The notes: generated by a model not told the origin, from the letters alone. Shown: positions 11,599 through 24,627, numbered from the stretch's first letter. The stretch: 64,000 nucleotides of DNA from Amorphophallus konjac (GCA_022559845.1 JAHNEJ010003545.1:124001-188000); one strand, 5' to 3'. Translations and numbers: made by a program.

Positions 11599-14500
11599 AT
11601 GGCCCTTCGCGTAGATTGGAATGGTATGTAACAAACTGTTGCTGGCCTTACACAGGCATTACAAACCATGGCGCAAGCTGGCGTAGGAGCAAGGGCTGGT
11701 GATTTGCATTGCAACTTTCGGAGCTTAAACCCTCTGCCTTTCTTCGATTCTTCTAATCCTGACGAGGCAGAGAACTGGATAGATAAAATGAATCATATCT
11801 TTGATGTTATCCAATGCACCGATCAAGAGAAGGTGCGTCTCGCAACCTTTCAACTCAATAAAGATGCCCACACATGGTGGAAGTCGGTTCCGGCACCTCC
11901 GGTCGATGCCCCTCATACCTGGGATGGTTTTCATACCCTATTCCGTGCCACGTACTTTTCTAAGCACGTAAAAGAGAGAAAGGCTATGGATTTCGCCGCT
12001 CTTCGGTAAGGAATGATGACGGTTGCCGAATATGAACTGCAATTCTCAAGGCTTGCACCTTACGCACCGAATCTTATCAGCACCGATTTATTGAAGGCAA
12101 ATCGGTTCATGGACGGGTTACAGCCCAGTTTCATTCAGCAACTCGGGACCCAAAACATCTGTACTTATGCGGAAATGGTTCAACGAGCGTATTTGTTTGA
12201 AAGGACCTTAGAGAAGGTCAAAATTTTAAAAGGGAAAGGAGAAGAATCCAGCCGACGCTCAGATCGGCGTTATAAGAAAGAAAAGTTCAGCATCACGGAG
12301 CCCTACAAAAGCCGTGATAGTAAGAAAAGATCCAGGAATGGGAATGGTGGAAGTTCCCATAAGAAAAAGAATGTCAAGGAAGAGAAGGAGCAAGTTGCTA
12401 CAGCTTGCACGTTTTACGAAAAATTTGGCCATTCGACTGAGGAATGCTGGAAGCGCCTCGGCGCTTGTTTATGTTGTGGAAGCAGGGAGCATCGCATGCC
12501 AGATTGCCCCCTTATGAAAGACCAATCGTCTGGTGGAGGACGTAAGAGGCAGGCTTGCCTCAATGCCATCTTAGAAGAACAAGAAGCGCCCAGGGATGGT
12601 GGGCTTATGGAAGGTACTCTTCAAATTTGTTCTCGTCCTGCATTTGTGCTATTTGACACTGGTGCCTCTCATTCTTTTATCTCCACTACTTTTGTAAAAA
12701 TATTATCAATTGCATCAGTCCCCTTACCTTCAGATCTCGCTATTACCATGCCCTTAGGTTCTGGAACAAAGCTTACCGACTATTATCCTGATAGCGAAGT
12801 GATAGTAGAAGGTCATAATCTCCCCGCAAACTTAGTATGCCTTGACATGAAAGGTTATGATGCCATTTTAGGGGTAGATTGGCTTGTAGATCATGATGCT
12901 TATATCAATTGCCGAAATAAGATTATATCCTTTCGAAAACCCGATCTTCCAAGATTTTCCTTCCTTGGCATCAAGTACAAGAAGCATCCTACTATCATAT
13001 CTTCTCTTCACGCTTGCAAACTTATCTCGCAAGGATGTGAAGCTTTTCTTGCTTTTATCATTGTTACGAAATCCAAGGAGATTATCTTAGCAGACATTCC
13101 TATTATAAATGAGTTCCCCGATGTGTTCCCATCCGAATTACCCAGTTTACCACCCGAGAGGGAAGTAAACTTCACTATTGAACTCATTCCAGCAGCAGCA
13201 CCTGTTTCTATATCCCCTTATAGGATGTCCCCCAGAGAACTCAACGAACTAAAGAAGCAGTTGCAGGAACTACTGGATAAGGGCTTTATCAGACCTAGCA
13301 CATCCCCTTGGGATGTGCCGGTTCTATTTGTCAAAAAGAAGGATAGTTCTCTCAAGCTATGCATCGATTACCGGCGACTGAATCAACTTACAACCAAAAA
13401 CAAGTATCTGTTGCCGTGTATTGATGTGCTCTTTAATCAGCTTTCATGAGCAGAATATTTCTCCAAGATTGACCTCAGATCAGGTTATCATCAACTTAGA
13501 ATAAAAGAAGAAGACATTTATAAATCAGCTTTTTGAAGTCGTTATGGCCACTTTGAATTCGTGGTAATGCCGTTCCGGTTAACAAATGCCCCAGCAGCAT
13601 TTATGGAACTTATGAACAGTGTTTTCCAGCAATATCTGGACCAATTCATCGTCATCTTCATCGATGACATCTTGATATATTCCAAGACAAAGGAAGAACA
13701 TAAAGAACATCTGAAGATAGCTTTACAAACACTTAGAGAACATAAACTTTATGCCACGTTTAATAAGTGTGAATTCTGGCTCAAGGAAGTTTCATTCCTA
13801 GGCCACATTATTTCAAAAGAAGGTATCGCTGTGGATACTTTATAGGTAGAAGCCGTCAAGAATTGGAGTTGGCCAACGACCATATCGGAAGTACGAAGTT
13901 TTTTTGGGTCTAGCTGGTTATTATAGAAGATTCATTAAGGATTTCTCAAAGATTGCAGTTCCTTTAACTAGACTCATGAGAAAAGAAAATCCATTTGTTT
14001 GGTCAGAGGAATGTGAAAAGAGTTTTCAAACTCTTAAGAATCATCTTACTACAGCTCCTATTCTAATACTACCGATGGAAGGTGGTGGATTTGAAGTATA
14101 TACATATGCATCTGGCATTGTTCTAGGGTGTGTCCTCATGCAAAATGAAAAAAGCAATATGTTATTCTTCTAGACAATTGAAGTGTGGCGCGGAAAATTA
14201 TCTTGTGCATGATTTGGAATTAGCAGCTGTCTTTTTCATCTTGAAAATTTAGCGTCATTATCTCTATGGAGAAAAGTTTACGGTCTACTTGGACCACAAA
14301 AGCTTGAAGTACTTATTTTCTCAAAAAGAGCTAAATATGAGGCAGAGGAGGTGGTTAGAATATCTCAAAGACTTTGATTTTGCTATTCAATATCATCATG
14401 GCAAGGCTAATGCTGTAGCAGATGCACTCAGTAGAAAACTAATGGGTATGCTATCAAGTCTCATGATTAGTATGACTAATCTTATTCCTCAATTTGCTCA

Positions 14501-15069
14501 GTTGAACTTAGATATTGACAGGAAGGAAGATTGTTTCCTAGCTAATATTCAAGCTCAACCTACATTAATAGAAGATCTGGTCAAGCTGTAAAATGATGAT
14601 CCTATATTATTGGAGATCAAGGCCAATGTTGAACAAAGGCCGGATTTTTCTATTAAGGATGGAATATTGCTATTGAAAGACCGTGTATGTATACCGGATC
14701 ATGAGGATACGAAGAAATTGATTTTAGAAGAAGCACATAAATCCAGGTATACCATTCGCCCAAGTAATACAAAAATGTATCATGATCTCAAAAGAAATTT
14801 CTAGTGGCCCAACATGAAGAGGAAAATAGCTGATTTCGTGTCTCGCTGTCTCACTTGTCAACAAGTAAAGGTAGAGCATTTTAGACCCGCAGGTAAACTG
14901 CATCCCTTGAATATTCCCGAATGGAAGTGGGTGAGTATAGGGATGGATTTCATTATGGGGTTACCTAAGACAAGAGGTGGACACGATGGTATATGGATAA
15001 TCATAGACCGATTAACAAAATCTGCACATTTCATACCAATCAAAAGTCGATGGTCTGTGGATATCCTGG
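11599..15069 (+). pseudogene. Unit A2 gag-pol, 5' part (Gag to start of integrase), broken
   Basis: One frame from ATG 11599 carries Gag, a zinc knuckle ([14 protein letters not shown]), protease ([10 protein letters not shown] near 12650), reverse transcriptase with FIDD near 13664, and the start of integrase. Breaks include TAA at 11629-11631 (shared with A3 and A4), 12007-12009 TAA, 13447-13449 TGA, a TGA near 13534, TAG at 13843-13845, and an extra T near 13900 that shifts the frame. The array-wide stops are at 14589-14591 and 14802-14804. The RNase H motif YTDASG has become YTYASG. Element C cuts the gene at 15069, and the remainder is at 46454-47369. Confidence 0.9.
15065..15069. other. 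Target-site duplication of element C (CCTGG, left)
   Basis: CCTGG at 15065-15069 precedes TGTAGACACG. The right copy is at 46449-46453. Joining across it restores the integrase sequence seen in A4 (GGATATCCTGGCAGC). Confidence 0.95.
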
Positions 15070-16409
15070 TGTAGACACGCCAAAATTGATACTATGTTGA
15101 TTAAATCTCATGTCACCATATTAACACCCCAAAATGAACTTCAATATTTCCATAATTGATTTTTTGATTTTTGTGTGTTTTTAGGCCATTTTCTAATTAT
15201 TTTTGTAATTCACGACTCTACGTAGGGCGTGTTTTAAATAACGGCTTGGGCGGGGCATTTCTCAAATAAAGGATGACTTATCCGAAAGGCGTCAGTTTCT
15301 GGACTTTTAAAAATCCTACTCCAAATTGGAAAATAAGAATTAACGTCCCTCCATGGGTCGTGTTTTGAATTAACGCCTGTCTCTCAAGCGTCTCTTCATC
15401 ATTTTCAAATAAAGAATGTTTTCATTACTAAAATTAAATCCATGAATTAACGCCTTTGTCCCAGTTGTGATTTTAATTAACGCCTTGTCCAAGGTCGTCA
15501 ATTTCAAATAACGCCTTTCTTTGGGTCGTCTTTCACCCTACCGTGTCCTGCTTGAACACCCCTTTCTAGAGAGTTCCCTGCTATGTTTTGGTTACCATGT
15601 TCGATTAGGGAAGTAGAGACCTTACCGTAGATGAGTCTTGCCTGTTCTTATCCCACCGCAGCTGTGTTTTGCATCCTATACATACATCCCTGCGTCGAGC
15701 TCGCGCGAAAAAAGCTGATAACAGGAAGAAATAGAGAGAATAACGAAAAAAGAGAGGGAGCTTTAGCTAATAGCAACACAGAGAGCAACAGAGAGATCAA
15801 TGCAGAGAGCAGTAGATTCTTTCACGCAGAGAAGTTTTCCTCTTATTCTGCACGAGCCTTTTGATCCTTCGGCGGTCTGCTTCCTCCTGTTGCACTAACC
15901 ACGAGCTGATATATTGGTTTCTCCCTCTACTATTGACAGGAACAGTAGGGAAATTATCCATCTTATTATCATCTTATCATCATTCATCATCCTATCATCA
16001 TCGATCAGCATCAGTCTTTTTCCTGCATTAGTTTGCATCACATCTCCTCTCCCTAATTCTCTTAGGGGTTTTAAAAGAACCAAAAGGTGCACACTTCATG
16101 CTCTTGTTCCATCATCTTATTTTATATTTGGATTGATACTACACACACTTGGCTAATCCCTTTTTATCTTGTTTGTTTGTGATTTGTTTAAGGGTAATCA
16201 AGAAGAAAAACCCCCTTCATCGGCCGGCCGGTAGAAGGAGGAGGAAGAAATCCACAATCATCCCGCATCCCTTTTTTCACCAGGTATTCGCGATCAATTT
16301 CCTTTTCTTTTGAGGTAACCCCTCTGGTGATCACTCTCCTTATTAACACCTCGTGCTTGCTTAATTCTTTTATTTTTAATTATTTTAAGTGGATTTCTTA
16401 GAATCTACA
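15070..16409 (+). repeat. Element C 5' LTR
   Basis: It begins with TGTAGACACGCCAAAATTGA, shared with the LTR of element D, and ends ATCTACA. Eight ACGCC/GGCGT-type modules lie at 15211-15530. A weak TATA-like sequence (CTATACATAC) lies near 15678; the 3' LTR has CATAAATAC there. A GGCCGGCC palindrome occurs near 16220. Confidence 0.93.
15211..15530. repeat. ACGCC/GGCGT hairpin modules in element C 5' LTR
   Basis: Eight modules of about 20 bp are spaced 35-45 bp apart, for example ACGACTCTACGTAGGGCGT and AACGCCTTGTCCAAGGTCGT. Arms are conserved and the middle 8-10 bases vary. Confidence 0.75.
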
Positions 16410-16412
16410 AAT

Positions 16413-16431
16413 TGGCGATCACGGTGGGACC
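16413..16431 (+). other. Element C primer binding site (tRNA-Arg-like)
   Basis: TGGCGATCACGGTGGGACC begins three bases after the LTR. The same sequence occurs in element D on the other strand. It resembles the complement of plant tRNA-Arg 3' ends used by Ogre-type elements. The exact tRNA was not checked. Confidence 0.7.
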
Positions 16432-16460
16432 ACCATTGTTTTTCTTTTGATTATCCCCTC

Positions 16461-16588
16461 CTATTGGCACCCACGTGTGCCCTTTCCTATTGGCACCCAC
16501 GTGTGCCCCTCCCTTTGGTACCCACGGTACCCCTCCATTGTGCCCCACGGGCACCCTCCATTGTGCCCCACGGGCACCCTCCATTGTC
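16461..16588 (+). repeat. PBS-proximal hairpin repeats with CAC loops in element C leader
   Basis: Five units of about 22-30 bp. Three fold as six-base stems around loop CAC: GGTACC-CAC-GGTACC at 16517-16531, and GTGCCC-CAC-GGGCAC at 16540-16554 and 16563-16577. Two more are GGCACCCACGTGTGCC palindromes. The stem sequences differ but pairing is kept. The position just after the PBS is where packaging and dimerisation signals usually lie. Confidence 0.7.
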
Positions 16589-16632
16589 CACTGCGGATTA
16601 GCCAATTTGTGAACATCGCTGCTGTTTTCTTA

Positions 16633-16917
16633 TTTAACGCCTTCCCTCAAGGTGTTTTTCATAATTTAACGCCTTTACCCAAGGCGTCTTTCTGTTATTT
16701 AACGCCTTCTACAAAGGTGCTATTCATCATACCTCTTGATTTGGTTTATCACTCCCTGAGAATTCACGCCCTTTGGTCTGGGCGTCCGTTGTTAATGCAG
16801 CGCCTGACATCAAGGCGTCTTTTATTTTGAGCTTGTGCACTGCCTTTTTTTTGACGCCCTCTGCCAGAGCCGTCCTTTTCACAATTAGCGCCTCACACCA
16901 AGGCGCTTCTTCTGCAC
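16633..16917. repeat. ACGCC/GGCGT hairpin modules in element C leader
   Basis: Seven modules, for example AACGCCTTTACCCAAGGCGT and ACGCCCTTTGGTCTGGGCGT, are separated by 20-30 bases. Confidence 0.75.
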
Positions 16918-17120
16918 TGTCAGTCAGCACTTCACAGATTAGCGGCAGCCCCCCTGTCGTTTCTTCTGCTTTTAGCGACTGCTGCTAAGTCGCTTATTAC
17001 CTGTGTGTTTACAGAAACCTGTCTGTTCTGTTTATTCATGCTGGATTGATTTATATGTTCATCATCTGATTATACCTGTTTGATCTGATCATATTATTCT
17101 GCATTTTGTGGCATTTGGTT

Positions 17121-17283
17121 GAGAGACCTCCTCTCTCTACACTAGGATTTCACACACCTTTCTTGGAATTGGAATAACCCCCCATTGAGCATTCCGTCTC
17201 TTTGGACCGGAAATTCCTTTTCCAAGACCTCCGTAAGTCCCCGCACCCGTGGATTCCCTCACGGACACCGGGCTGGTTGTACC
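17121..17283 (+). promoter_or_regulatory. Shared leader block of element C
   Basis: It contains GAGACCTCCTCTCT, TGGACCGGAAAT, CCTCCGTAA, GGATTCCC and TGGTTGTACC in order. CTCCGTAA to GGATTCCC is 14 bases apart here and 15 in family A. GGATTCCC to TGGTTGTACC is 15 in both. C has about 50 extra bases in the front half. Confidence 0.65.
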
Positions 17284-17542
17284 TTGAAGTATCCGGAGTT
17301 TAGACAACCCATCATTGGTGAAGAGAGAGAAAGAACCTAGTTAACCCGGAGATCACACTCAAATTCATAACTAGGGTTCACATTGCAAAAGGGAGTGGAT
17401 TGATCTTCAATTTAATTCACCCTAACCTCAAACTTAAATCTAAAAGCTTGCGCTCATCACAACTTGTTTGCATAAACTTGATTAGATTGAGTGATTATTG
17501 TGGTTATAATCCCTTCAAGATAAGCTTTCTCTCCTCTTGAAC

Positions 17543-20064
17543 ATGCAACTTCGCTCAGGTAAAATCATCAACATGGCAAGCTACGGGTACTCCTATGATG
17601 ACATGGATGAGAATATTTTCAGTCAATCTTATGAGGTTCCCCTCCAGGATTCCATTTACCACGAGGGAAACTTCCCCCCGTCTCGTGCACATTATTCCCA
17701 AGTTCATGTGGTCGACACCACAACTCATGAGGTTGAACCCTCTTCTTAAGCTTTACCCTCCAACCAAAACGCATCAGGGAACACCTCCCCATCATTCAAT
17801 GTCAATGATTTGATTCATGCTTTATCTCAATTGGATGATTCCCAACGGCAGGCAGTTCAGGCCGCTTTGAAAGGGAAAGTTGTTCCCTCTTCATCTTCCA
17901 ACCCCCCTCCGGTCGTGAGTTGCCATCATGTTGTTAATGACCAGGCGGTCTTGCACAAAACTCCTTCACTTCCAACAACGCCCGTTGTGGCCATGCCGGC
18001 CCAACAGGCAAGTTATTCTACGGCTAGGCCTCAATTCCTTCAACCTCCCCAAATTCTGAGGACGCCTATGCCAAATTCTTCATTCCAAATTCGACCCTAG
18101 TCGAGTCAGACACCAATGCTCTACTCCTTCAAAAGTTGGCTAGCATGGAAGAACAACTCAAGAAAGTTACTGCTGCAAAGAATGCCCCGGAGATTTCTCT
18201 CCCTACATTGCCAGTTTTTCATCTACCACCTTCTGAAATGCCGAACTTTCGGTGATACAATGGAACTGGCAATCCATTTATTCACTTGAAAGATTTTATG
18301 TATGAAACTTCCTTTTGGCAGGGCAACAAAGCCTCATTGGCTTATTTGTTTAGAAGGTCTCTAGAGGGGCCAGCCCTCGAGTGATTTTATTCTTTGGACC
18401 CAGCAGATGCTAGTGACTTTGATGTGGTCCAAAAGAAATTCTTGCAGAAATATAGGGACCGGGTCGGACCCTCCCTATCAGTTACTGATCTGGTTGCAGA
18501 AAAGATGAAGCCTGAGGAGGACTTCATTATATTTACTGATAGATGGCGATCAATGGCCGAAAAATTGAAAGATACATTGTCAGAACCGGAACAGGTCAAG
18601 ATGATCATTTCAAATGCAACCCCTCAGTTCCGGCATATATTGGCCATGAATAGATTGACTACCATGGAGGAGCTCTATGAGAGAGCTCGATATATTCAAA
18701 CCCAGATGAAAGATTCACCCATCATGGGCATGTTTGAACCAAAACCGCGGCTGATTAAGAAGAATACAAATGTCAACAATAGCGGACCCACGACAGAGGG
18801 CACCGTTACTAACGAGCAAGTTGGCGTGGTTGGCAACCTCACACCCTTTCGCCAATCTAACCCATGACCTCCGCCACCTCCACAGCAAAGCACCTTCTTC
18901 AATGCACCCCCACAACACCAATCCGCTCCCCAACATTCCTTTGCTCCTCCACAAAACCAAACGACGCACCTCGACCCCCCAGCTCCTCAACAATACAACC
19001 AAGTACCACCACCTGCCAACTACGGCCCACCACCACAACAACAAAGGAGACCACTAGGTCCTAAAAGGGCCCACTATCCACCATTGCCCGAAAGTCTCCC
19101 GGATATATTCAATGCCCTTATGGCCGCCAACTTGCTCATGTTACCAAAGGAAAGGACGGTGTGGCCCGTTAATGTTGACACGTCCCGCTATTGTGTTTTC
19201 CACCGCTCCCCTGGTCACAACGTCGATCACTGCTTTCATTTCAAGGACTATATTTATGACTTAAATGACCAAGGCGGTATTAATTGGGATGAGATGAGGC
19301 AGTTTATCACCTCTCTGAAAACAAGAAGACCTCCTCGGCAACAACAGGCTCAGCAGCCGCAGCAACCAGCTCCACAAGTACAACAGCAAGCTCCAGCACC
19401 ACAGCAAGATATGGGGATTGTCCACAATCCATTGCCAGAGCACCCGCTAAACCAGCATGTGAACCCTGTCACAACCCTCCATGAGTTGGAGAGGGGGCAA
19501 GGATGGCACGAAGAAAACGCCTCTGTCGGGGCACTAAACCACAATCCAAACCAACCTCCGCGCCTCTTACGCACGCTTCACACTCCCCAGCTAATCCGCA
19601 CCCCTCTGCGCCCTGTTAACCAAACCCCATCTACTCCAATTAATTCCCCATCCTTGCCAACCCGGTCTCTTCTTACCCGTTCTCCACCTCCGCAGCCTAC
19701 CACGCAGCAAACTCCACCACCCATCACCAACCCTTCGCCCTTGCCACCTAGGCCACTCCTCATCCGCCCATCATCAACACCTGTTACACCTACCACCATT
19801 ACTCCTCCACCGGCAAGGACCCCTCCACCATCAGTTCACCCACCATTTATACCCAGGTCTCTCCTTATTCAACCAACTATCTCCACCCACACTCGGGCAC
19901 CCCTTCCTACTCCCACGCCTCCTACGGGGGCTTCTTTCTTGAACCCTTCCCCAACACCCCCTACGAGGGCTCCTTCTTTGAACACTTCTCCACCACTTGC
20001 CAACACTAATGACCCTTCTTCATCCTCTAAACCTCCCTCCACCCTTGCCCCGATAGAGGCGTAA
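17543..20064 (+). pseudogene. gag: Element C gag (Tat/Ogre type), broken
   Basis: It starts at ATG 17543 (MQLRSGKIINMASYGYS) and ends with TAA at 20062-20064. The Gag core lies near 18240-18700 (SLDPADASDFDVVQKKFLQK). A Cys/His motif CVFHRSPGHNVDHC lies near 19192 and a long Pro/Gln-rich tail follows. Breaks are a TAA at 17747-17749, a frameshift near 18070-18095, TGA near 18254, TGA near 18382 and TGA at 18865-18867. The product would be the capsid protein. Pol follows in the same frame 12 bases later, so the terminal TAA may itself be a later mutation in a gag-pol fusion. Confidence 0.85.
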
Positions 20065-20076
20065 CCGAATCAAACT

Positions 20077-21366
20077 ATGGTACTCCGCAGTGGACGGATA
20101 TTCCACCGTGTTTTTCCTCAGAGGGAGCAGGAGCCCACACAGGGGCCCAATGAGCAAGAACAGGAGCAGGAGTCTATCCCGGGCACTCAATACGATTTAT
20201 TAAAGCATCTGGACAGGACTCCAGCAAGAATTTCTATTTTAGAGCTGATCAAAAGGTCGACAACCCATCAATTGGCTTTAAAAGAATATCTGCAGAAGGT
20301 CATGGTTAATGAAGACATTCCTGCCGAGCATATAACCACGGTCCTAACGCCTGCTAGCGGTCAGCCAGCAATTATTTTTCATGAACATGAACTAGCACCT
20401 CAACCAGCTCGAAAATATGCTCTGTGTATCATAGTGGACGTTAACAAGGTGGCAGTAAAACAATGTTTGGTGGAGACTGGGGCATCCATCAATGTATTGC
20501 CACCCAGCACTTTGAAGATGTGCCGCATTCCGGAAAGTCAGATTCGCCCATCCACTATAACAGTCACAGCATATGATAATACCAAGAAGCCTCCCTTGGG
20601 TATGATAATATTAAAAGTCAGTTTGGGCCCAGCTACAATCATAGTAGATTTCCACATCTTGGACATGGATCCAACATTCAATGGCATCCTGGGTCGCCCC
20701 TATATTCAACAGCTGGATGTGGTGCCTTCTACAAATCATCAATGCCTCAAGTTTCCACATAAAGGCCATATTATCAAAGTCACTAGCATGCCGATTTTAC
20801 TAGATGAAGACATACACTTAGCAACATCAGTTCCGTCTATTTGGCCTTACAACAAACCGTTGTTATCAGTGTTAGATGCCATTAACCCACGGCCGATGCC
20901 CTCAGAGACAGTCACAACGGTTGCTATGACACCTCTGACTTCCAAGGGGAAGAAGAAGAAGAGCATAATAAATACCCCTGGCTAGAACATTCTGATGAAA
21001 ATGGGGTACCAAGCTGGTAAAGGCCTGGGTGTTAATTTCCAAGGCAGAACCAAGCCTGTCAAGCCACAGAAATTAATTGCACGGGGTGGCCTAGGCTATA
21101 AAGGGCCAAGCAAGAATGAAGAAGAACCATGGGCAGTTATGACGTCTACTCTGAAGACAGATCGTCAGCCACTTACATGGACACTGCAAACACATTTTGT
21201 TAAAGGTGGCGTTCAAAATAATGAGCAGACTATAATAGTCACTTCCATGTTAGACTGTCATGATGTTCATGCTAGACAGTTTGCTCGTCATATTGCTCCA
21301 TTGGCCACCTATAAAGTCCTCGAGTCTCCAAGGCCTGATAAGAGAAGGAAAATGGGTGATCCATAG
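20077..21366 (+). pseudogene. Element C pol: aspartic protease and G-patch region
   Basis: First part of a single pol frame running to 25803. The start MVLRSGRIF echoes the start of gag. The protease active site near 20470 reads CLVETGASINVLP, with Glu where DTG protease motifs have Asp, so activity is doubtful. A G-patch (MGYQAGKGLGVNFQG) lies at about 21001-21045, as in several Tat elements. TAG stops lie at 20983-20985, 21364-21366 and 21373-21375. Confidence 0.82.
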
Positions 21367-21390
21367 TGTGACTAGTATAGATGGTTTGAC

Positions 21391-23823
21391 ATGAATGATA
21401 TTGCTATTGCTTTGAGTCGTCTATTTAGGCCAACCGACCTAGAATGGCCGCCACTAATCCATGAGTTGATTGAGAAACCTGCTGTGATAACAGATAAAAG
21501 GCAGTTATTGAGCAACTATACAGACACTGGAGAGCCTTATGTGCCATACGAAGAAGGTTTCACGACAGACAGGCTGTGGGCCGGCCTTTTCTCTCTCACT
21601 TCCATGCATCCGTCTCTTCTTGTCTCCCTGTATTCCCAAATGTTTCCATGTGTGCCTAGACCGCCCCCAATCATGGTCATCTTTTCTCCAAGTTCACTTC
21701 GAGTTTCTTCTCCAATTCCTCCCTTGCTCCTCGAGCAATTCTCCAGACTCTCCATCACACCCCCGCGTGGGTCGTTATTGATTCAACCCTTCTCCAATCT
21801 TTCAATTTCCACTCCTCCTTCTATTTTCCCTTCACATTGCTTTCTATTGGAAAAAGAAAATAAAAATGAAGAGAAAAATGAAGAAGAAAAAAAAAACGCC
21901 AAAATTCCAACTTTTCAAACCTCCATCTCCGTTGAGGAGACCTCTTATCTCCTTTCCGAGGGTGTCCCGACCCAGGGGCCGCTCTTCCAAGATTCATTGA
22001 CAAATCTTTTCTACCCTTCTAGCGAAGGGTCTTCGTCTGTATCCCCTCCTGTATCCACTTTTGCACCTCCTTCTTTTTCTTCTTCTAATGATCAAGTTAG
22101 TTGCTCCTCTTCTTCTTCTAATAAAATTCATGGGGTAGCTTCACATAAGAAATCCAAGGGTAAGCAGATTACCCGTAGATTCCTGTTAGAATTGGCTAAA
22201 AGGTGCCAGGGATGCTCAACTCTTCCCGAATTTTTAGAGAATCCGATCATCCTGCCAGAGATAGAATATGAGGGTACTTGTGCTTCTTATGAGGGTTTGG
22301 GTGTCTATGAGATTATGAACGATGAAGACCCTATTGAAGAGGGGGATGAAAGTTACGAAGAATATGAGGACGAGGCTGATGCCTTTGCTAGTGGCATGAG
22401 AAGATTTGATGAACCATCAGCCTCAGTAGAAGAGCCTACCAAAGAAATAAATCTGGGTATGGAAGAAGACCCTAAGATCGTCCTCATTTCAAAGAACTTG
22501 TCGCCATCCGAAGAGGAGGCGCTTATTTTGGTACTTCAAGAATACAAGGACACGTTTACATGGAGTTATGAAGATATGCCTGGACTAGACCCTGCACTCG
22601 TTGAACATCGGCTTACACTTAAGCCAGGGTCTGTCCCGGTCAAACAACGGTTGAGACGTTTTCACCCTAACATGGCTTTAAAAATGAAAGAAGAGGTCGA
22701 CAAGCTTCATAAGGCTAGATTTGTTAGAGTTGTCCTCTATCCTAACTGGGTGGCTAACATCGTCCCAGTCATGAAGAAAGATGGAAAGGTTAGGATTTGT
22801 ATAGACTTTCGGGACCTCAACCGTGCGTGTCCTAAGGATGACTTCCCCCTCCCTCATATTGATATTTTAATTGATAATACGGTAGGATTTGAGACTCTCT
22901 CCTTCATGGATGGCTTTTCGGGTTATAATCAGATTCGCTTGGCTGAGGAAGATCAAGAAAAAACATCGTTTACTACACCGTGGGGAACATACTGCTATGT
23001 GGTCATGCCTTTTGGGCTCAAGAATGCTGGAGCCACCTATCAGAGGGCTATGATGGTGATTTTTCATGATATGATCCACATTTATATTGAGGTGTACGTA
23101 GATGATCTGGTGATAAAATCAAGAACAAGGATTGAGCATCCTAGGGTTCTAGCTAAAGTCTTGCAAAGATCACGAGAGTATCAGTTGAAAATGAACCCCA
23201 AGAAGTGCGTATTTGGTGTTTCATCAGGGAAGTTGCTTGGATTTATTGTCAGCAAAAGGGGAATTGAAGTTGATCCCAATAAGGCAAAGGCCATCAGAGA
23301 TATGTCTCCTCCCAAGAATTTGAAGGAAGTTCGAGGATTAATCAGGAGGTTACAGTTTATCCGCCGCTTTGTCTCCCAGCATTCACAAAGATGTAGGCTG
23401 TTTTACGAGCTTACTAAGCCGGGGGTCAAGTTTAATTGGGATGACAAGTGTTAGGCAGCTTTTGACGGATTAAAGGATTATTTGGCCAATCCTCCTGTCC
23501 TGAGGCCGCCAGTTCCAGGCAAACCGCTCATCCTTTATGTTTCTGTCCTGGATGACTCTGTGGGTGCTGTCCTAGCTCAAGTGGATGAAGAAGGGAAGGA
23601 GAGGGTAGCATACTACTTGTCTAAACTTCTTAACCCCTGTGAGCAAAGGTACTCAACTATGGAAAAGACTTGTGCTGCTTTAGTCTGGGTAGTTCAGAAG
23701 TTAAGGCATTATTTCTTAGCTCACGAGGTTCATCTCATTGCACACATGAATCCGATTAAATTCCTTCTTGAAAAATCTGTCCTTACTGACCGATTAGAAC
23801 GCTGGCAAAGTTTCCTCTCTTAA
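21391..23823 (+). pseudogene. Element C pol: reverse transcriptase and retroviral RNase H
   Basis: Same frame as the protease. A 350-residue Ser/Glu-rich linker precedes the RT. RT motifs are RRFHPNMALKMKEEVDKL, VRICIDFRDLNRACPKDDFP, SFMDGFSGYNQI, VMPFGLKNAGATYQ and the catalytic YVDD at 23095-23106. RNase H starts near 23482 (LYVSVLDDSVGAVLAQ; the usual Asp of the first motif reads Ser). Single-codon breaks are TAG at 23452-23454 and TAA at 23821-23823. Apart from these the frame is clean, so the element decayed only moderately. Confidence 0.9.
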
Positions 23824-23943
23824 TTTGACATCACTTACATTCAACAGAAAGCTATCAAAGGCTACGCCATTGCCGAACATCTTGCTCACCACCCTCTACC
23901 CCGATTTGATCCTGTCAATTCGGAGTTTCCAGATGAAGAACTA

Positions 23944-24579
23944 ATGTCCATTAATCAACCCCACGATCCGATGTGGACACTACATTTTGATGGAGCTCTA
24001 AATTCCCAAGGAAGAGGGATCGGCATGGTTCTTTTAACACCAGAAGGGGTCACCATCCCATTCGCCGCTCAGCTTACTTTCCATGTCACAAATAATATAG
24101 CTAAGTATGAAGCTCTCTTGGCCGGCCTTCAAACTGCTCATAAATATGGTGTTACCCAATTACGAATTGTTGGTGATAGTCAGCTCATTCTACACCAGGT
24201 GCTTGTCAAATGCCGCACTATCAATCCTAAGCTCAAACCATACCAGGAACTTGCTTCAGCTTATGCCAAACTCTTCACCAAATTGATCTTCGTCCATGTC
24301 CCTCGTAGACAGAACATCTTAGCTGACGCTCTTGCCTCATTGGGCTCTGCTTTAGTCTTCCCTCCTGAACGAGATTTCCATGTTCCTCTCATTCATCAGC
24401 GTGACACTCCAGCTATTAAGGATCGCGCGTTCCTCGACATTAGGGACAAGGTGCTCGAGAAGGTCAGGCGGAGTGAAGCTCTTAAAGGCAAAGAGGTCAT
24501 GTTATTAGATTGGGAAGAAGAATTGGCTGATGAAGAGAAACCTTGGTATTATGAGATTGCCAGATATTGCAATGATTAG
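23944..24579 (+). pseudogene. Element C pol: second, archaeal-type RNase H (aRH)
   Basis: LHFDGALNSQGRGIGMVL, KYEALLAGL, IVGDSQLILHQV and RRQNILADALASLGS give the Asp-Glu-Asp-Asp set of an RNase HI-type fold. It is distinct from the first RNase H and placed just before integrase. This dual arrangement marks the Tat lineage. The segment ends at TAG 24577-24579, and the pol frame continues after it. Confidence 0.9.
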
Positions 24580-24627
24580 TCCTATCCCGAAGAAGCCTCT
24601 GCAGAAGAGAAGAAAGCAATTAGAAAA

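Noticed and set aside
12013..13449. Unit A2 as an active polyprotein because of its 478-codon frame
   Set aside because: The frame lacks the start of Gag, ends in the RT, and is followed by several stops, a frameshift and the 31-kb element C.
1894..16409. Hammerhead or other self-cleaving ribozyme in LTRs, as in retrozymes
   Set aside because: I looked for the CTGATGA...GAAA core and did not see a convincing arrangement. A covariance search would be decisive.
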